Of a DNA stretch of 64,000 nt, positions 45,401-57,073 are shown one piece after another. Each line of letters begins with the position of its first letter. The first letter of the stretch is position 1. The translations under genes and the position numbers were made by a program. This DNA is from Acanthococcus lagerstroemiae (lineage: Eukaryota; Arthropoda; Insecta; Hemiptera; Eriococcidae). The notes under the pieces were generated by a model. The model saw only the letters and a list, made by a program, of their open reading frames with translations. It was not told the DNA's origin and ran no database searches. The stretch is taken from NCBI GenBank assembly GCA_031841125.1, contig CM063109.1:6796321-6860320 (forward strand). Reading direction: 5' to 3'.

Positions 45401-48400
45401 TTGAACTCCTTCTTTGATCTCCAACACGCCTTCTTTGAGAACCGTTTGACTGGGTGACAGCTTCTGGTATTTTAGCTGCGAAGGAAACAAAAATCTTAAA
45501 CTGAAATTCTCAATTATGCAAATAATGGGTCTAGTATATTTGGGCGCGGTCGATCGGGCGTCGTCATATGGGCGCACATTCGCTTGGATTCATATCACGT
45601 TTCGCCGCGAAAGAGTGAGTGGCATAATTTTTGGACGCGGAAGTCAACTTGGATGCAAAATAAGAACAAAAACTTTTTTTCAAAATAGCCGAGTGCTGAG
45701 ATATGAAGGTAGAATAATGTTGATTGATCGCAGGTGGACTACCTCCTACATACAGTATACATCTGTGTATCTAAGCAATGTAATGCATGACGTGCGGCTG
45801 TAAACTACCCAGAGGTAAATTTAAAATTTTTATGTTTAAAAGTAATTAAAAAATGTGAAGAATTGATTTTTTGGGAATTTTTTTATAACGCACTGGCCGC
45901 GGCCAAATGTGTTTGCACCTATTTGCCCCGCGCCCATTGATGAATGCGCCTAAGTGTAATTATTTGTCGTCATTGCGTTCAAACAACGGCGCCTAAACGA
46001 CAGCGCCATACGGTTCCCGGAAAAATCAGTACGAAATTGCAAAAACAAACCTTCGTATCATGGGACGAAGACACCGTAAATGAAATTCCAATTCTCCGGA
46101 AAGTAGGCGCCTTATTATGAACTTCAGAAATGTAAATCCTCTGCGTATTAAATTCCCAACACCAATTCCCATTGTTGAGAACACTCAAGTCGTAGTAGCC
46201 GGGATACAAATCGGTAAATTTGTACTTTCCACCTAAAATTTTGGAATATAATAAATTTCACAATGGGTAGAGTTGGACTTAACTCTTTTCAAGAACATGA
46301 ATGACCTTTCCCCATTGGGTTTTGCATCTACACGATAGATTGTAACATATAACAACTAATTTGTTGGCTACACTGAATCGAACTGAAATATTTTTTCTAT
46401 CCGTGACGAAAACCTTTTCAATCCAGCTAACTTCCTCATACCTGTAGACGTTTCCGTCATGCCTTACAACTTCAGTCAAATTCGGTAAAATGTCATAATC
46501 AAAGAAAACACATATGAAGTTGAAATCATCACCTTGGGTTACTTCATGGTATTCCTCCTCCAATGAATCGAGACCACGAAGAATCATATTCATTTCTCCA
46601 CACACGTTGTCATCAACACATTCGATTGATCCACTCAGCTGAGCTGTTTCTTGTTGGAAATTTACTTTTTCTAGCGGATTATCGATAATCTGGAGCTGGT
46701 GATTGACTGGAAAGAACCTGCACAATTTACACATTAGCACACAGTTCTTAGCTAACAACTCAAGTAAAATCACGAACCACAAAACAATCATTACCATAAT
46801 ACTTTCTCAGGCTGGGGAACGGAAAGGAGACACATTGACAGTATAGTTTCCAGGGACCAGGAACAAACAATAATCGCCGTTATCATCAGTTTGAGCCTTC
46901 TGTTCGTCACCAGCACCATCGACGAACTTCACGACTATTTGTACTGGTTGGAGTTTCTGTACGTTACCACACACCTTGAATGCCTTGGGGTATATATTTT
47001 CTAACGTGGCTGAGTTTGGAGCTATTTTCACTTCAAAATCATTGAACTGGAGATCATCTAACAAACACGAATAAACCATACAAAGTTCAATTTTCAGCAC
47101 TTTGTCAACACTGTCAATTTAAAACAGTGTTTTCCAGACATATCCTCAACCAGGGCCGGCTACAGCTAAGTTTCTATAGAGCATCAAATGTCCCCGAAGA
47201 TGAAATTCATTCAAATAATCTTGACCCATAACATGAAATAATTCAATATATCCTTCCCCTCGGCCTGTTAAAATAACAACACTAGGCTGTTTCACCAAAA
47301 TATACTTACCAGTTTTAACTTGAAGATGATGTGTGCCAGTTTTTACGCCTTCGAAGACGAAGACACCATCTTTATTCGTTTCGACCGTTTTCTCTCTATC
47401 TAACACAACTTTCACACCCGATATTGGCTTCCCATTGACGGGTCTTGACATGATGTGACCGATGACGCTGAAGCCTGAAACCTGAATATGATAAAATTAC
47501 TATACTACAATCATGCTTACAAGATGTACTCTAGATACTACAACTTACTTGGAAAGGCTTTGAAAACATATAACTGTCTTGCGTGACGCTGAACCGAACT
47601 ACTCGCGGATGTACATCAAATTTCAACGAATTCACGCCTTTGTAGAATGGAACAATAACGTAACTACCAGCTGGAACTGACGGAAACGAGAATACGCCTT
47701 TGTCATTAGACGTTACATGGCACAATAATTTTATGTTGGACAGTTTCACATCTGCAACGTCAAAACCATCAAGGGGTGATGAACTGCAACCAGATAGCCA
47801 GCTGGTTTCAACCTTGAAAGCAATCGCATACGATTAGTTCGGACTCAATATCAAATGTTTTAAAGTTACAATACGCATCAATTACATACCACCGTATCCG
47901 AACTGGAAAAGAGAATAAAATGAACTCCAGCAATCGGTTCACCGCTACTAACAACAGATCCGGTAACATCATGACCAGTAAACAGTAGACTTTTGGCAGG
48001 CACTTCGTAACTGGTGTTTGTAATAGAGAATGTAACTAAACTTTTGCTAATTCGCCATCTGAAAAATAATAAAGTCAGCTGCGATCTTGTTATCAAACTA
48101 TCCACTTGTCAGCACTGGACATCAATTTACCGAGGATGAGACGCTTTGATTATGTATGATCCTGGAAGAACCGGAGATATATCGAAACTACCGTTTTCTC
48201 CAGTAAGAACCGAATGAATCTCTTTCTGTTCAGTTGGTAAATCAGCAACCAAAGTGACAGTGACACCTTTCGGACCTTTCCGATCACCGACAGCTCCAAC
48301 CTGACAATACACGAGTCATTGTTATTTAAATTCAATGCGAGAAGACTAATTCAGTAAATCCACTCACATTTCCAAACACTCTGAAGCCTTTGAAGGTGAA

Positions 48401-48884
48401 TATTACATCTCCCTGACTGCATGGATCATTAACACCATCAAACTTCACTTTCACTTCTTTCGGTTCAAACGCCCATTTATGAACACTGGATATCTGAAAA
48501 ATACAAACTCAGTTTGAAGAGGAAATACACAGAGAAGTAACAGAACAATAATAACTTGCAATACCTGTAATGTGTAGTCTCCCTTGTCATAGATAGGAAG
48601 GAAGAAGTATCCATTATTCGGCGCACATTCGACTTTATCTTTCAGGTTACCTTCTTTGGAAATTCTAATCACATCAGAAGAAATTTAGAACATCGAATAA
48701 TTTGAAAGGTTTCAAGTTTTAGCTAGGGAACCACTTACAATTTTACTTCGACTTTGGAGTAATCGATTGCGATGTCGCTCTTAATGAAACCATTACACCC
48801 AAGAATTCCATCTTGCACAGATATTCGTATACAGTTGAGGAAGTATAAAGTCGATGTAAAGCGGAGGAGCTCACTGATTCTCAT
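42408..48884 (-). CDS. NOMO: Nodal modulator (NOMO), ER membrane protein, 17 exons
   Basis: NOMO is a type I ER membrane protein with lumenal Ig-like beta-sandwich repeats that works with the translocon. Exons: 48884-48739, 48664-48565, 48493-48368, 48300-48131, 48058-47890, 47812-47549, 47481-47310, 47057-46795, 46717-46284, 46232-46051, 45475-45189, 44317-43973, 43897-43777, 43712-43519, 43440-43266, 43192-43109, 43022-42408. All have GT-AG ends, and phases agree except in exon 8. A signal peptide (about 24 residues) precedes G-C-N-G-F-I-K-S-D and C-A-P-N-N-G-Y-F, a conserved start. Repeats carry G-K-Y-K-F and P-G-x-Y motifs. The last exon has one membrane segment (A-I-L-I-V-L-L-A-L-M-Y) and a short basic tail ending K-I-K-P-R-K-M. 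The model gives about 1,280 residues (about 1,205 with the short exon 9), against about 1,220 for human NOMO1. Exon 8 needs a 1-nt shift near 46,825. Confidence 0.93.
44512..44650. mobile_element. hAT-type MITE in a NOMO intron, perfect 8-bp duplication
   Basis: The 139-bp element starts CAGGGCTGTACTGACGG and ends TCCTGGGTACCGCCCTG. GATGGGTT flanks it exactly on both sides (44,504-44,511 and 44,651-44,658). A poly-G run lies inside the left end. It sits in the intron 44,318-45,188 and leaves the splice sites untouched. Confidence 0.88.
45530..46015. repeat. GC-rich GGGCGC-word block inside a NOMO intron
   Basis: In an otherwise AT-rich intron, words GGGCGCGG, GGGCGTCG and GGGCGCAC recur at the left edge (45,541-45,585). 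Related words (GCGCCATAC, GGCGCCG, GGGCGCGG in inverse) recur at the right edge (about 45,896-46,012). The edges are loosely inverse to each other, so this is likely a transposon with unusual GC-rich sub-terminal repeats. No coding region is recognised. Confidence 0.5.
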
Positions 48885-49938
48885 GATGCAAAAAATTCGA
48901 CGTGTTAAATGTGAATAAATATTAACGAAATTACTCGATTTCTGAAAAAATAAGAACTTTGTACATAATTAATATTTTAAGAACTCATTTTGCGGCTATT
49001 CTAGAGTCCTGACTCCTGTTGAAGATTTCATGATAACGATTCCACCAAGATGATACTATATAATGCAGTGTTACCACTCATCAGGCGAGTTTCTTTTGTT
49101 ACGATCAGTGTTGCCGAACCATAGCACCCTTTTTTCGGAACAAGTTACTGAATAATTTTTTGTTAATTTTTAGCAGTTTTTTTAGGAACTACTCAACTAC
49201 TTTTAAATTTTTTCCAAAATTATTCAACATTATTTTTTAAGCGAATTTGACTACACGTTAAGCATCTTGGAAAAGATAAAAATATCTAGCAAGTAGCGAC
49301 CAGCAGCTCTTGAGTTGGTAACACTAGTTGTTATGAGGGAAATACGGAATGGTACTGGTGGCTGGTGGGTACTGGCTTTGGTACTGGTACTTGGGAAGTA
49401 CGTCAAAACCTTCAAAGGAGGGGATACGAGGCATACGAGGATAAACCCTGCGACGTGCGACGTCGTATTTGAAATTTTGATAATAGCTTTACCAGCGGAA
49501 AGTATTATTTTAATTATTTAGTTAGTTTGTACCTCTAATTACGTAAGATGGTGAGATCAATGAGCTGATTAAGGTATGGGGTATTAGTGTCCCTCAAAAT
49601 TTTTACTTCTTGGGATTTGTTTCGACTTCGTCAATTAGGAAGAATAACTAGCATTTCAATCTGTTTCAATTTTCAACCAACAGTGGTATGATCCGGAAAT
49701 AATGAAGATGAACAGATGTTCCTAATGTGTGGTAATAACTGGTAATCAACTGTTCTTGTTATCTCTTGTTATTTTTCGCATCACGCTTCTGAGCTCTAGT
49801 CTCATAAGAGTTGGACAAATTACCAGCATTTTGTGTGTATGTTATCAAAGTATGCTTCTCTGATCTAAAAGTTCTCTTCGCAGAGATTTTTGTCTGCTAT
49901 GGATACGTTCAAAAAAGAAACGTGAATATTCTTAAAGT
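48885..49938. promoter_or_regulatory. Shared head-to-head promoter region of NOMO and SNX17
   Basis: The start codons of the minus-strand NOMO (48,884) and the plus-strand SNX17 (49,939) are 1,054 bp apart and point away from each other. Both 5' untranslated regions and both promoters must lie here or start with distant non-coding exons. I see no clear TATA box in a convincing position for either gene, which is usual for housekeeping promoters. The exact transcription starts cannot be set from the sequence. Confidence 0.6.
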
Positions 49939-52900
49939 ATGCATTTTTCAATTCCGGAAACGAAAGACATTAAGGAAGGGAATGGAACATCGTATGTGGT
50001 AAGCTATTCGATCACTTATGAATCTGTATGGTACCGATTTGTTGAATGATATTCGATGAGTAATGATAAATTTTACAGGTATACAGTGTGCATATAAATG
50101 GTGTGTTCCACTGCGATGTACGTTACAGCCAGTTGTTCACTCTCAATGAAAATTTGAAACAAATTCATGGTCAGCAAAGTTTACCTTACTTTCCACCGAA
50201 GAAATTCTTTCCCTTGTCGAAGTCACAGTTGGAAGAGAGACAATATTGTCTTCAAAAGTATTTGCAAACAAGTGAGATCTCCGGAACAGTCAAAATCGAT
50301 TCATATTTTGCATACGGTATCAGAAATGCGAATTTATTTTGCTCTTCTTACAGTCAGTCAACACAATGAACTCGTTTACAGCCCTGTTTTGAGGAGGTTC
50401 TTATTCTCTGCCCAACAGAAGAATGCTGGAACGTGGCTGAGCGACTGCGATTTAACAGTTTGGTTACTAAATGGCACCCAGGTTTCGGTAAAAGTATCCT
50501 ATGATGAAACGTCTGAGAATGTGTTACAGGTTAGAATTTTCAGATTGCGTAATTTTACTGTATTTTCAATAGTGTTTATAAAATCGAATTTCTTTCGTTC
50601 TTAGAAAGTTTGCGAAAATCTTAGAATCTCTCAAGAACTGATGCAGTATTTTTCATTATTTGTTCAACGACTATCCAACAATGGAGAGAATCATTGTAAG
50701 TTGAAGATTGTATAGTTAAACACGTTAAACACGAGTTCAGATCTGGATAACTATCTCTTTATTATTATTTTGTTTTAGTGATACACTGTCTACAAGATTA
50801 CGAATGTCCTCTGCTGACTCTGAAGAAATTACCTGGACATAACAAAGTGATTATTCGGAAAAGGTAATTAATTTTAGCGTCAAAACAAATTATTGTGCAT
50901 TTCTTCCGTTCCATTTATCCGTGTCTATTTCACTAATAATATCGACCTTCTGGCGTCAATTTAACTAATAATGTCTACCGTGATCAAAATGTTTGCTCTG
51001 GTTTTGTTATATGTATTGCTTATTTCCATTATTTCTCCTATAGTTACTGGGATCCCGCATTGGATATGAAATTGATGGGTGATCGATCAACCTTGAACCT
51101 ACTTTATTCACAGACTGTATCGGATGTCGAAAAAGGTTGGATAGTCACCGATAAAGCTACGAAAGAAAAACTAGCCACGCTGCAATCACGAGGTGCTAAG
51201 CGAGAAGTGAGTGAATACCTCATTAATTTTGTTTTACATTTTAGCTGATAGCTATAAATGGACTTAGGTTGTAAGGTTTGGATTGGAGGGATCATTCTGA
51301 AGTCGATTTTTCCTCCTCCAAATAAATTTTCAATGTCCTTTAACCTTTTCGGTGAGGGCTTAGCCTTCCAGGAATCCCCGCCCTCCGGCAATTTTCAAGG
51401 AGTTCAATTAATAGAAATTTATAGGAGTATTTTGCTCCATGTGAAATAACTACATATGTATTTTAATTCTTCTATTGAGGTGAGGAGAGCTAAATCAGTC
51501 ATTCGGAGGGCTTAGCCCTCCAGCGCCCCCACGAAGTCTTATATGCTGATAGCTGAATAATACTCGTAATTACCGTCAGAAGTTTTATGGAAACTAGAAA
51601 TTCCCTTAAATTACTACTTACTGTTAATGATTACATCTTATCTATTTGGTAGTACTTGGAAATCACGAGAACGTTGAAGTTTTACGGTTACATTCGCTTT
51701 GACGGTTGTACTTGTGACTATCCAGAGCTTGGAACCGAGACAATCATCTCCATTGGCCAAAGAGAGCTAGTTTTCACTCCTAAAGCCGAAAATATGCCCG
51801 ACAAAGAAACTAAATTTAGGATTACAAGGATAAGATGTTGGAAGATTACACCTCTGAATGTAAGTTCATTGTTATGAAATCTTATTAGTCTTCAAAGTAT
51901 TAAATTTCAGCAGGGACGTACCGATAGGGGTCAGGGGGAAACCCCCTCCCCCCTGTTGGAATTTTGGGAAAATTTACCATTTCAGTCAGGTGAGTTGGTA
52001 AAATCCAACAAGTCAAAAGGGTTTCTTCTTTTGCTTTGATACTTGGGAATTTTGAGTTGAGTCAGTTGGGACTTCCACAATTTTTACTCCTCCCCCAGGT
52101 GAAACTCTTTGGTACGTCCCTGGATTTCAGTACTAATAGCAGATTGTAATTAAGGAAACAGTGTAGCCTACCAAAAGTGGGTAAAACTTTGGAATTTACA
52201 ATGAATTACTTAGTTAAAGTACTGAATTCTCGTTTCCATTTGTTTATTAGTTGAACTCATAAACTCAGTCCAATTATCTTCAGCTGGTAACTCATTAAAC
52301 TCGTGTGGTGAGTTACTGACCCATCAAACTGGTAACTCATTGATCTTATTCGGCGAGTTGGTAATTCATCAACTTATTGAGTCAATTCTTTGCATTCATG
52401 AGTTCATTGCAAACTCTCGTGTATGCCGAAGTATTGACTCGTTTTGAAATTAGTTCTGCCCACCTCTGTACCCACCTTCAGATTTACGATTTATGTAATC
52501 GCACGATGATTCGGACAGATGTGGACACTTTCGTGTATTTGAAAAGCAACGTGTGTACATTTTCCTGAATCACGCTGCATAATTCATCATACTGGATATA
52601 TTGAGAAGCCTATCCTTACAATGTCAGACTTTATTAACGTCTAAAATGGGTTCAGACATTGATCATCTTTATTCAAACTTTGTAGGAATTCAACAAAGAG
52701 GTTCAGTTATCCTTCGAGTATCTTATTGCTAACGATAAGTTACAGTGGATTACGGTGATTAGCGAGTATGTGTATCTGCTGTCTGTTTGTCTGCAAGCTA
52801 TTGTTGATGAACTAATGGTGAAGAAAACGGGAAGCATCTCCAATAAAGTATGTATCTGATGATTATTTATTTTTCAGTGTATCACACATAGGCGCCGAAA

Positions 52901-54596
52901 CTTATGGGTGCCCAGGGCTCAGGCACCCACTGAAAAATCAGCAAATCAGTGTAAAATCTAGAAATGTTTAAATTTTGAAAGCTTCTACAGGGGTACATAT
53001 CGACGAGCCCCCACTGACAATTAGAAAGTTCGGCGCCTGCTGTGTCACAGAGTGAATAATCTTCTTTCAACTGAATAAAGAGATAACTTATCCTGATACC
53101 ATGAGTAATTTTCTTTTGACTCGATAAAGAGATAACGTATCCCGATACCATGGAGATATATCTCCGAGGCTACCTATCTACTCCTTTAATATGTACCCTC
53201 TGTAGAATATTTTTCAATGAAATTTGATATCGATGAATTGACATATATCACTATGTTATTAACGTTGAGAATCGTTTCTCGATTTTTATGCTTTCATCTG
53301 TCATGGCATCTTCTCTACAAATAGAACATGAAAGTCAATACCGTTATCCTATTTAAGTGAATTTATCGAATAAAGTATCTACGTTGCGATGTAAACCGAA
53401 TATGGCGATTTAGGGGCGTAATCAGAGATTAGATCTGGGGAGGGGATGGGGGTCTGTCAGACTGTCTGACTTTGAGTTGCTATCAGTTTTATGTATCTAC
53501 TTATTTATCTTTTGGATTTGCTGTCTCTTTGTATACCTGTTTATCTGTTTCCAATTCCGTAGTTTTGTATTCGTATTAGCAGGAAAGGTTTTCAGTCTTA
53601 CTCAGGTGAAAGAATATAATCACTTGCACTGAAACACCTTATGTATTGTGTTTCAAGATCATTCCCGCGATAAAGTGATTGAATCCTAAATATATATTTT
53701 TTTTGTTCAATTTTTCAATAGGAGGGTAAGAAGAATTTTAGTTCCTCAAATGATAATAGCAGTGCGCAGGCTCCTGTTATTTCGTGTCAAAGATCATCAT
53801 CGGTGAGTTTACATTCAGATGTTCGTAGTGTATAGTCCAGTTTTGTCTTGGTATCGTTGCGAGTAAATTATCGTAGCACAGGTGATAAAACCTGCACTAG
53901 AGAGCGCTACAAAATCACCTGCGCGGGTGAAACTGAAAGTGTGATCATGGATAATTTTTAATGGAAATACTGCTTTCCTAAGGAAGGTAAAAAACGGCCC
54001 AAAATTATTCCAGCCACTTGCGTTGACTGTAATTTTATTGTTTAGTAACAATATAATAAAAGGTAGGACGATCTTTTTTTTAAAATCGATTTCTAATTGA
54101 TTTAAGACGTTTAAAGTTTGCTGTAATCTTATGGAAAATTGTGCATGATCACCTTTTCTGTACGCGGGGCTACCAACTTTGGGAACTTCAAGTTTTAGTG
54201 CCTATATCTCTGCATTCAGAATCTTATTATTGTTCTTGAATGGAATGAGGAAAGGGTTGCTTAAATCCGAAACAGACAACTGAAAGTAACTGTTAGAATA
54301 CAGAAGATCCTTTCTGATGCTTGCAAGTCTGCTCCAAATTGAGCTTAGCGGCAACATAGGTTCTGACCATCCTGATATTTTAATGGGTGGCTAGTATACT
54401 ACATATTTTAAACAAACTACTGTTTTAATCAGTAAGCGTTCTTATTTTAAGAATGAAATTCATGTTTGCTTCGTATTTTTTTTTATAGACTAAAAGATCG
54501 AAATCAAGCGATCCGAGTCATTCGAATTCGCAACTACATTTCATTCCGCTGCTGGAAAATGACTCGTTCGAAAATATTGGTGACGACGATTTATAA
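49939..54596 (+). CDS. SNX17: Sorting nexin 17, 10 exons, complete
   Basis: SNX17 binds NPxY-type cargo on early endosomes and recycles it with the Retriever complex. Exons: 49939-49998, 50079-50271, 50354-50529, 50605-50695, 50779-50863, 51044-51206, 51653-51859, 52686-52847, 53722-53802, 54489-54596. All ends are GT-AG and all phases agree, giving 441 residues (human about 470). The start M-H-F-S-I-P-E-T is the family's. The PX domain (about residues 1-110) holds V-R-Y-S-Q-L-F and the P-P-K-K loop that contacts phosphoinositide. The FERM-like part follows with S-Y-W-D-P-A, L-N-L-L-Y-S-Q-T-V-S-D, R-C-W-K and V-D-E-L-M-V-K-K. The Ser-rich tail ends E-N-I-G-D-D-D-L, matching the C-terminal leucine motif known to bind Retriever. 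It starts 1,054 bp from NOMO and is convergent with UQCRB. Confidence 0.95.
51911..52122. mobile_element. hAT-type MITE, GGGACG family, copy 3 (SNX17 intron)
   Basis: The 212-bp copy starts CAGGGACGTACCGATAGGGG and ends CTTTGGTACGTCCCTG. The flanks AATTTCAG (51,903-51,910) and GATTTCAG (52,123-52,130) match at 7 of 8. The interior matches the copies at 31,785 and 32,732. It lies in the intron 51,860-52,685. Confidence 0.87.
52889..53039. mobile_element. Small TIR element in an SNX17 intron, GGCGCCGAA ends
   Basis: TAGGCGCCGAAACTTATGGG at the left and the inverse AAAGTTCGGCGCCTG at the right enclose 151 bp. The 8-mers outside do not match. It sits in the intron 52,848-53,721. Confidence 0.6.
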
Positions 54597-54643
54597 ATAC
54601 ACAAATACATCGTTTGCAGATTTCATTGATGTAGTTCAGAGAG

Positions 54644-54649
54644 AATAAA
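54644..54649 (+). terminator. Polyadenylation signal of SNX17
   Basis: AATAAA lies 48 bases past the SNX17 stop codon in A-rich sequence, and it is the first such hexamer downstream. A longer 3' end cannot be excluded. Confidence 0.5.
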
Positions 54650-55468
54650 AAAAGATATTTGCATATGAGATCTTAGTACAAGAAGCAATATTATTAGTGT
54701 TCAAATCTTGCCAGCAGTTCCGATCATATTCAATCAGTTAACAGATCTCAACATACTTTCTCCGATTGGAACTAGTTCTGTGATAATTTTAATATTTCAT
54801 TTAGGTAAAATATTCATCATTAACCTTCATCTTATACTTCAATACGTCCTCTACTTATATACTCATTTCTTAGCTCCAAGTACTCCTAAGATGTATGTAT
54901 GTATCTTGATGTGTAAATGCTACTGTGATATTTTTATTTTATATTCTTAGCAAGTAGCCCAGCTAATACGACGTTTCGTAGTTTGGTAGACTTTGGGAAT
55001 TTTCATTCAATGGACTCCAGTATTGTTTGTATGCTGATGTAAACTAACGAATCTACGTATTCATTTTTTCTTTTTTTTTAAAAGAAAGTTAAAAATATAT
55101 TGACTTGTATTTCGTTGTATGTATTTGGAAAGATATCTATTCTTACATTCAATTTCCAAGTAGTTCCTTCACCTGACAACAAAAAAGTAACACAGTATGT
55201 TTTCCTCTTTTATTAAACTCAGAAATAACGATCTGAATACACTTCGAAATAATTCCTAGGTGTTTTATGTCTGAAAATTTGGTTTAATAGGACATTCTGC
55301 CAGATTAAGAAATCGTAGTGATTTGAGTAAATTCTCAAAATATTTTTAAAAAGAAGAATGACCTATCTGCAACACTGAAGAACATCGGAATGGTGTAACA
55401 CTGACGTCGAAGTTGACACCGAATAACTATAATAATGAACTGTGAAGCTAGGCTGAACTACAATTAAT

Positions 55469-56513
55469 CTAATGCTCAGCATTCCATCTATCTTGTTCAA
55501 GAACTTCTCGTCTTACTTCCTTCAAGTACGGTTCAAGATACCGACCTTTTGTAATATCCTGCAAAAAGAAAGGAAACCGACTAAAGGACATAGCCAATTC
55601 AAGCAAGTGAGAGCTAACCATAAGCAAGCCGTAATTGACAAAATCACGGAATAAAATGAACTGCCACCAAATATTCTGAATAATTTGGTGTCAGTCATTC
55701 CGTTCATGATAATCATCCAAATACTCACGAATAATTGGAATTTTACAATATAGCGCGGAAGAGGAAATTGAATACCTAGTTGAGATTACTCACGTCTTCA
55801 TACGTCGGCCATTGGTTTTCCGGTAAAATAATACTCTTGATATCAAGCTGTATAGCTCGAATAAGCCTCCAATCCCTCTCCTCTTTTATTGGCCGCGGTA
55901 AACGTCTCACAGCTTCTAAGACATCCGGAAAATTGTACAACAAATCATCATGATACAAACCTAGGACAGTGAAACACACAGTTATATAATGTTAAAGCAA
56001 ATGGGTAAAATACTACGTACAGTTTAACACTACTTTTTCACGGAATAGAAAATCTCGCATGTAGTTCTACCAATACCACCAGTACTACACCGTAGATATA
56101 TTGCGCAAACTGAAATAGTAGAAATCTCAAACCTACTCACCCAGCTGATTATAACCAGCCAATCTATAATTCATCCTTCTGAAATACTCTGCACAGAAAC
56201 ACATGAATTATCATCAATTATTGTATGAAACATGGGAATCCTTAAAGACAAGGTCATGATACCAGTCAGTAAGACACTACGCTACGCAATAGAGATACTA
56301 GTACACGCAATTGTTAACATCAACAGAGTTAGGGAGGAAGCCAGTAGGCTGTAAACTGTCGGAAACACTCAACATTAGTAGAAATTGTTCAAAATTTAAA
56401 GAAATTATGCCGTGCAATTGAAGGTGAATTATTTACTTACCAATTAAACCCATACGCGGGGTTATTGCTTCTCCCCAGCCATAAGGCTTATAATATTTCA
56501 TTGCGACAGCCAT
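55469..56513 (-). CDS. UQCRB: Cytochrome b-c1 complex subunit 7, 4 exons, complete
   Basis: This is the small matrix-side subunit of respiratory complex III that helps hold cytochrome b. Exons: 56513-56441, 56188-56141, 55960-55794, 55558-55469. All ends are GT-AG and all phases agree, giving 125 residues (human 111). Family marks are Y-N-Q-L-G-L-Y-H-D-D, E-A-V-R-R-L-P, R-A-I-Q-L-D-I-K, I-L-P-x-x-Q-W and R-Y-L-E-P-Y-L-K-E-V near the C terminus. The first exon (M-A-V-A-M-K-Y-Y-K-P-Y-G-W) replaces the vertebrate N terminus with a different one of similar size. It has few acidic residues, as expected for a mitochondrial protein without a classical cleaved signal. It is convergent with SNX17 (872 bp between stop codons). 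Confidence 0.93.
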
Positions 56514-56851
56514 TTTTAAACTGCAGCAAATTCGTATATTACAGTACAATCAAACTAATTTGAATTAACTTGGAAGAATTTCTACGACGAAAGTTATTCA
56601 ATGATGCACTGCACTCTTTACACAATGATTATCACTTATCACATCAGACATTACGAATGTCCAAGGTTTACTTAATGAAAAAGGGTAGTCACATTTTCAA
56701 GCAAAGAGCAAACTAAAGCGCGCTCTATGGCTTTGCTTACTATTTTGAAGCAATGAATTCGAACTCGTCAGATCAATGGCGCGCTAACATCGTTTTTACT
56801 CTGAAGCTGTTTTCACTTTTTTCCGACGACACAAAATGATTACCAGGGCTT

Positions 56852-57073
56852 CCGCGATTTAACGTAAATAAACACATCGACAATCAATTTGTTTTTCGGC
56901 AATTTGAAATTGCTATGCACTTCACTCGTATACGTATGTAAAATTATAAGAAGTAGGTAATATCTCCCGCGTTTTCTTGAAAATTAACAGTTTAATGATC
57001 AAAATTGAAACAATGGCGCCAATTATCGAAAAAAAAATTGATCATCGATGGGTTTATTTACGTTAAATCGCGG
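56852..57073. mobile_element. Small MITE with 22-bp perfect inverted ends upstream of UQCRB
   Basis: CCGCGATTTAACGTAAATAA (56,852, continuing AC to 56,873) is repeated inversely without mismatch at 57,052-57,073. Related pairing continues inward (CATCGA with TCGATG, CAATCAATTT with AAATTGATC). It lies about 340 bp upstream of the UQCRB start codon, so it may overlap the promoter. Confidence 0.65.

Noticed and set aside
47146..47309. ORF between NOMO exons 7 and 8 as an extra exon
   Set aside because: Exon 7 ends at a strong GTAAGT donor, and its phase joins exon 8 (47,057) directly, with conserved residues on both sides.
49811..49938. In-frame extension of SNX17 upstream of M-H-F-S-I-P
   Set aside because: The ORF beginning at 49,811 is in a different frame from the SNX17 exon, and the family starts at M-H-F-S-I-P.
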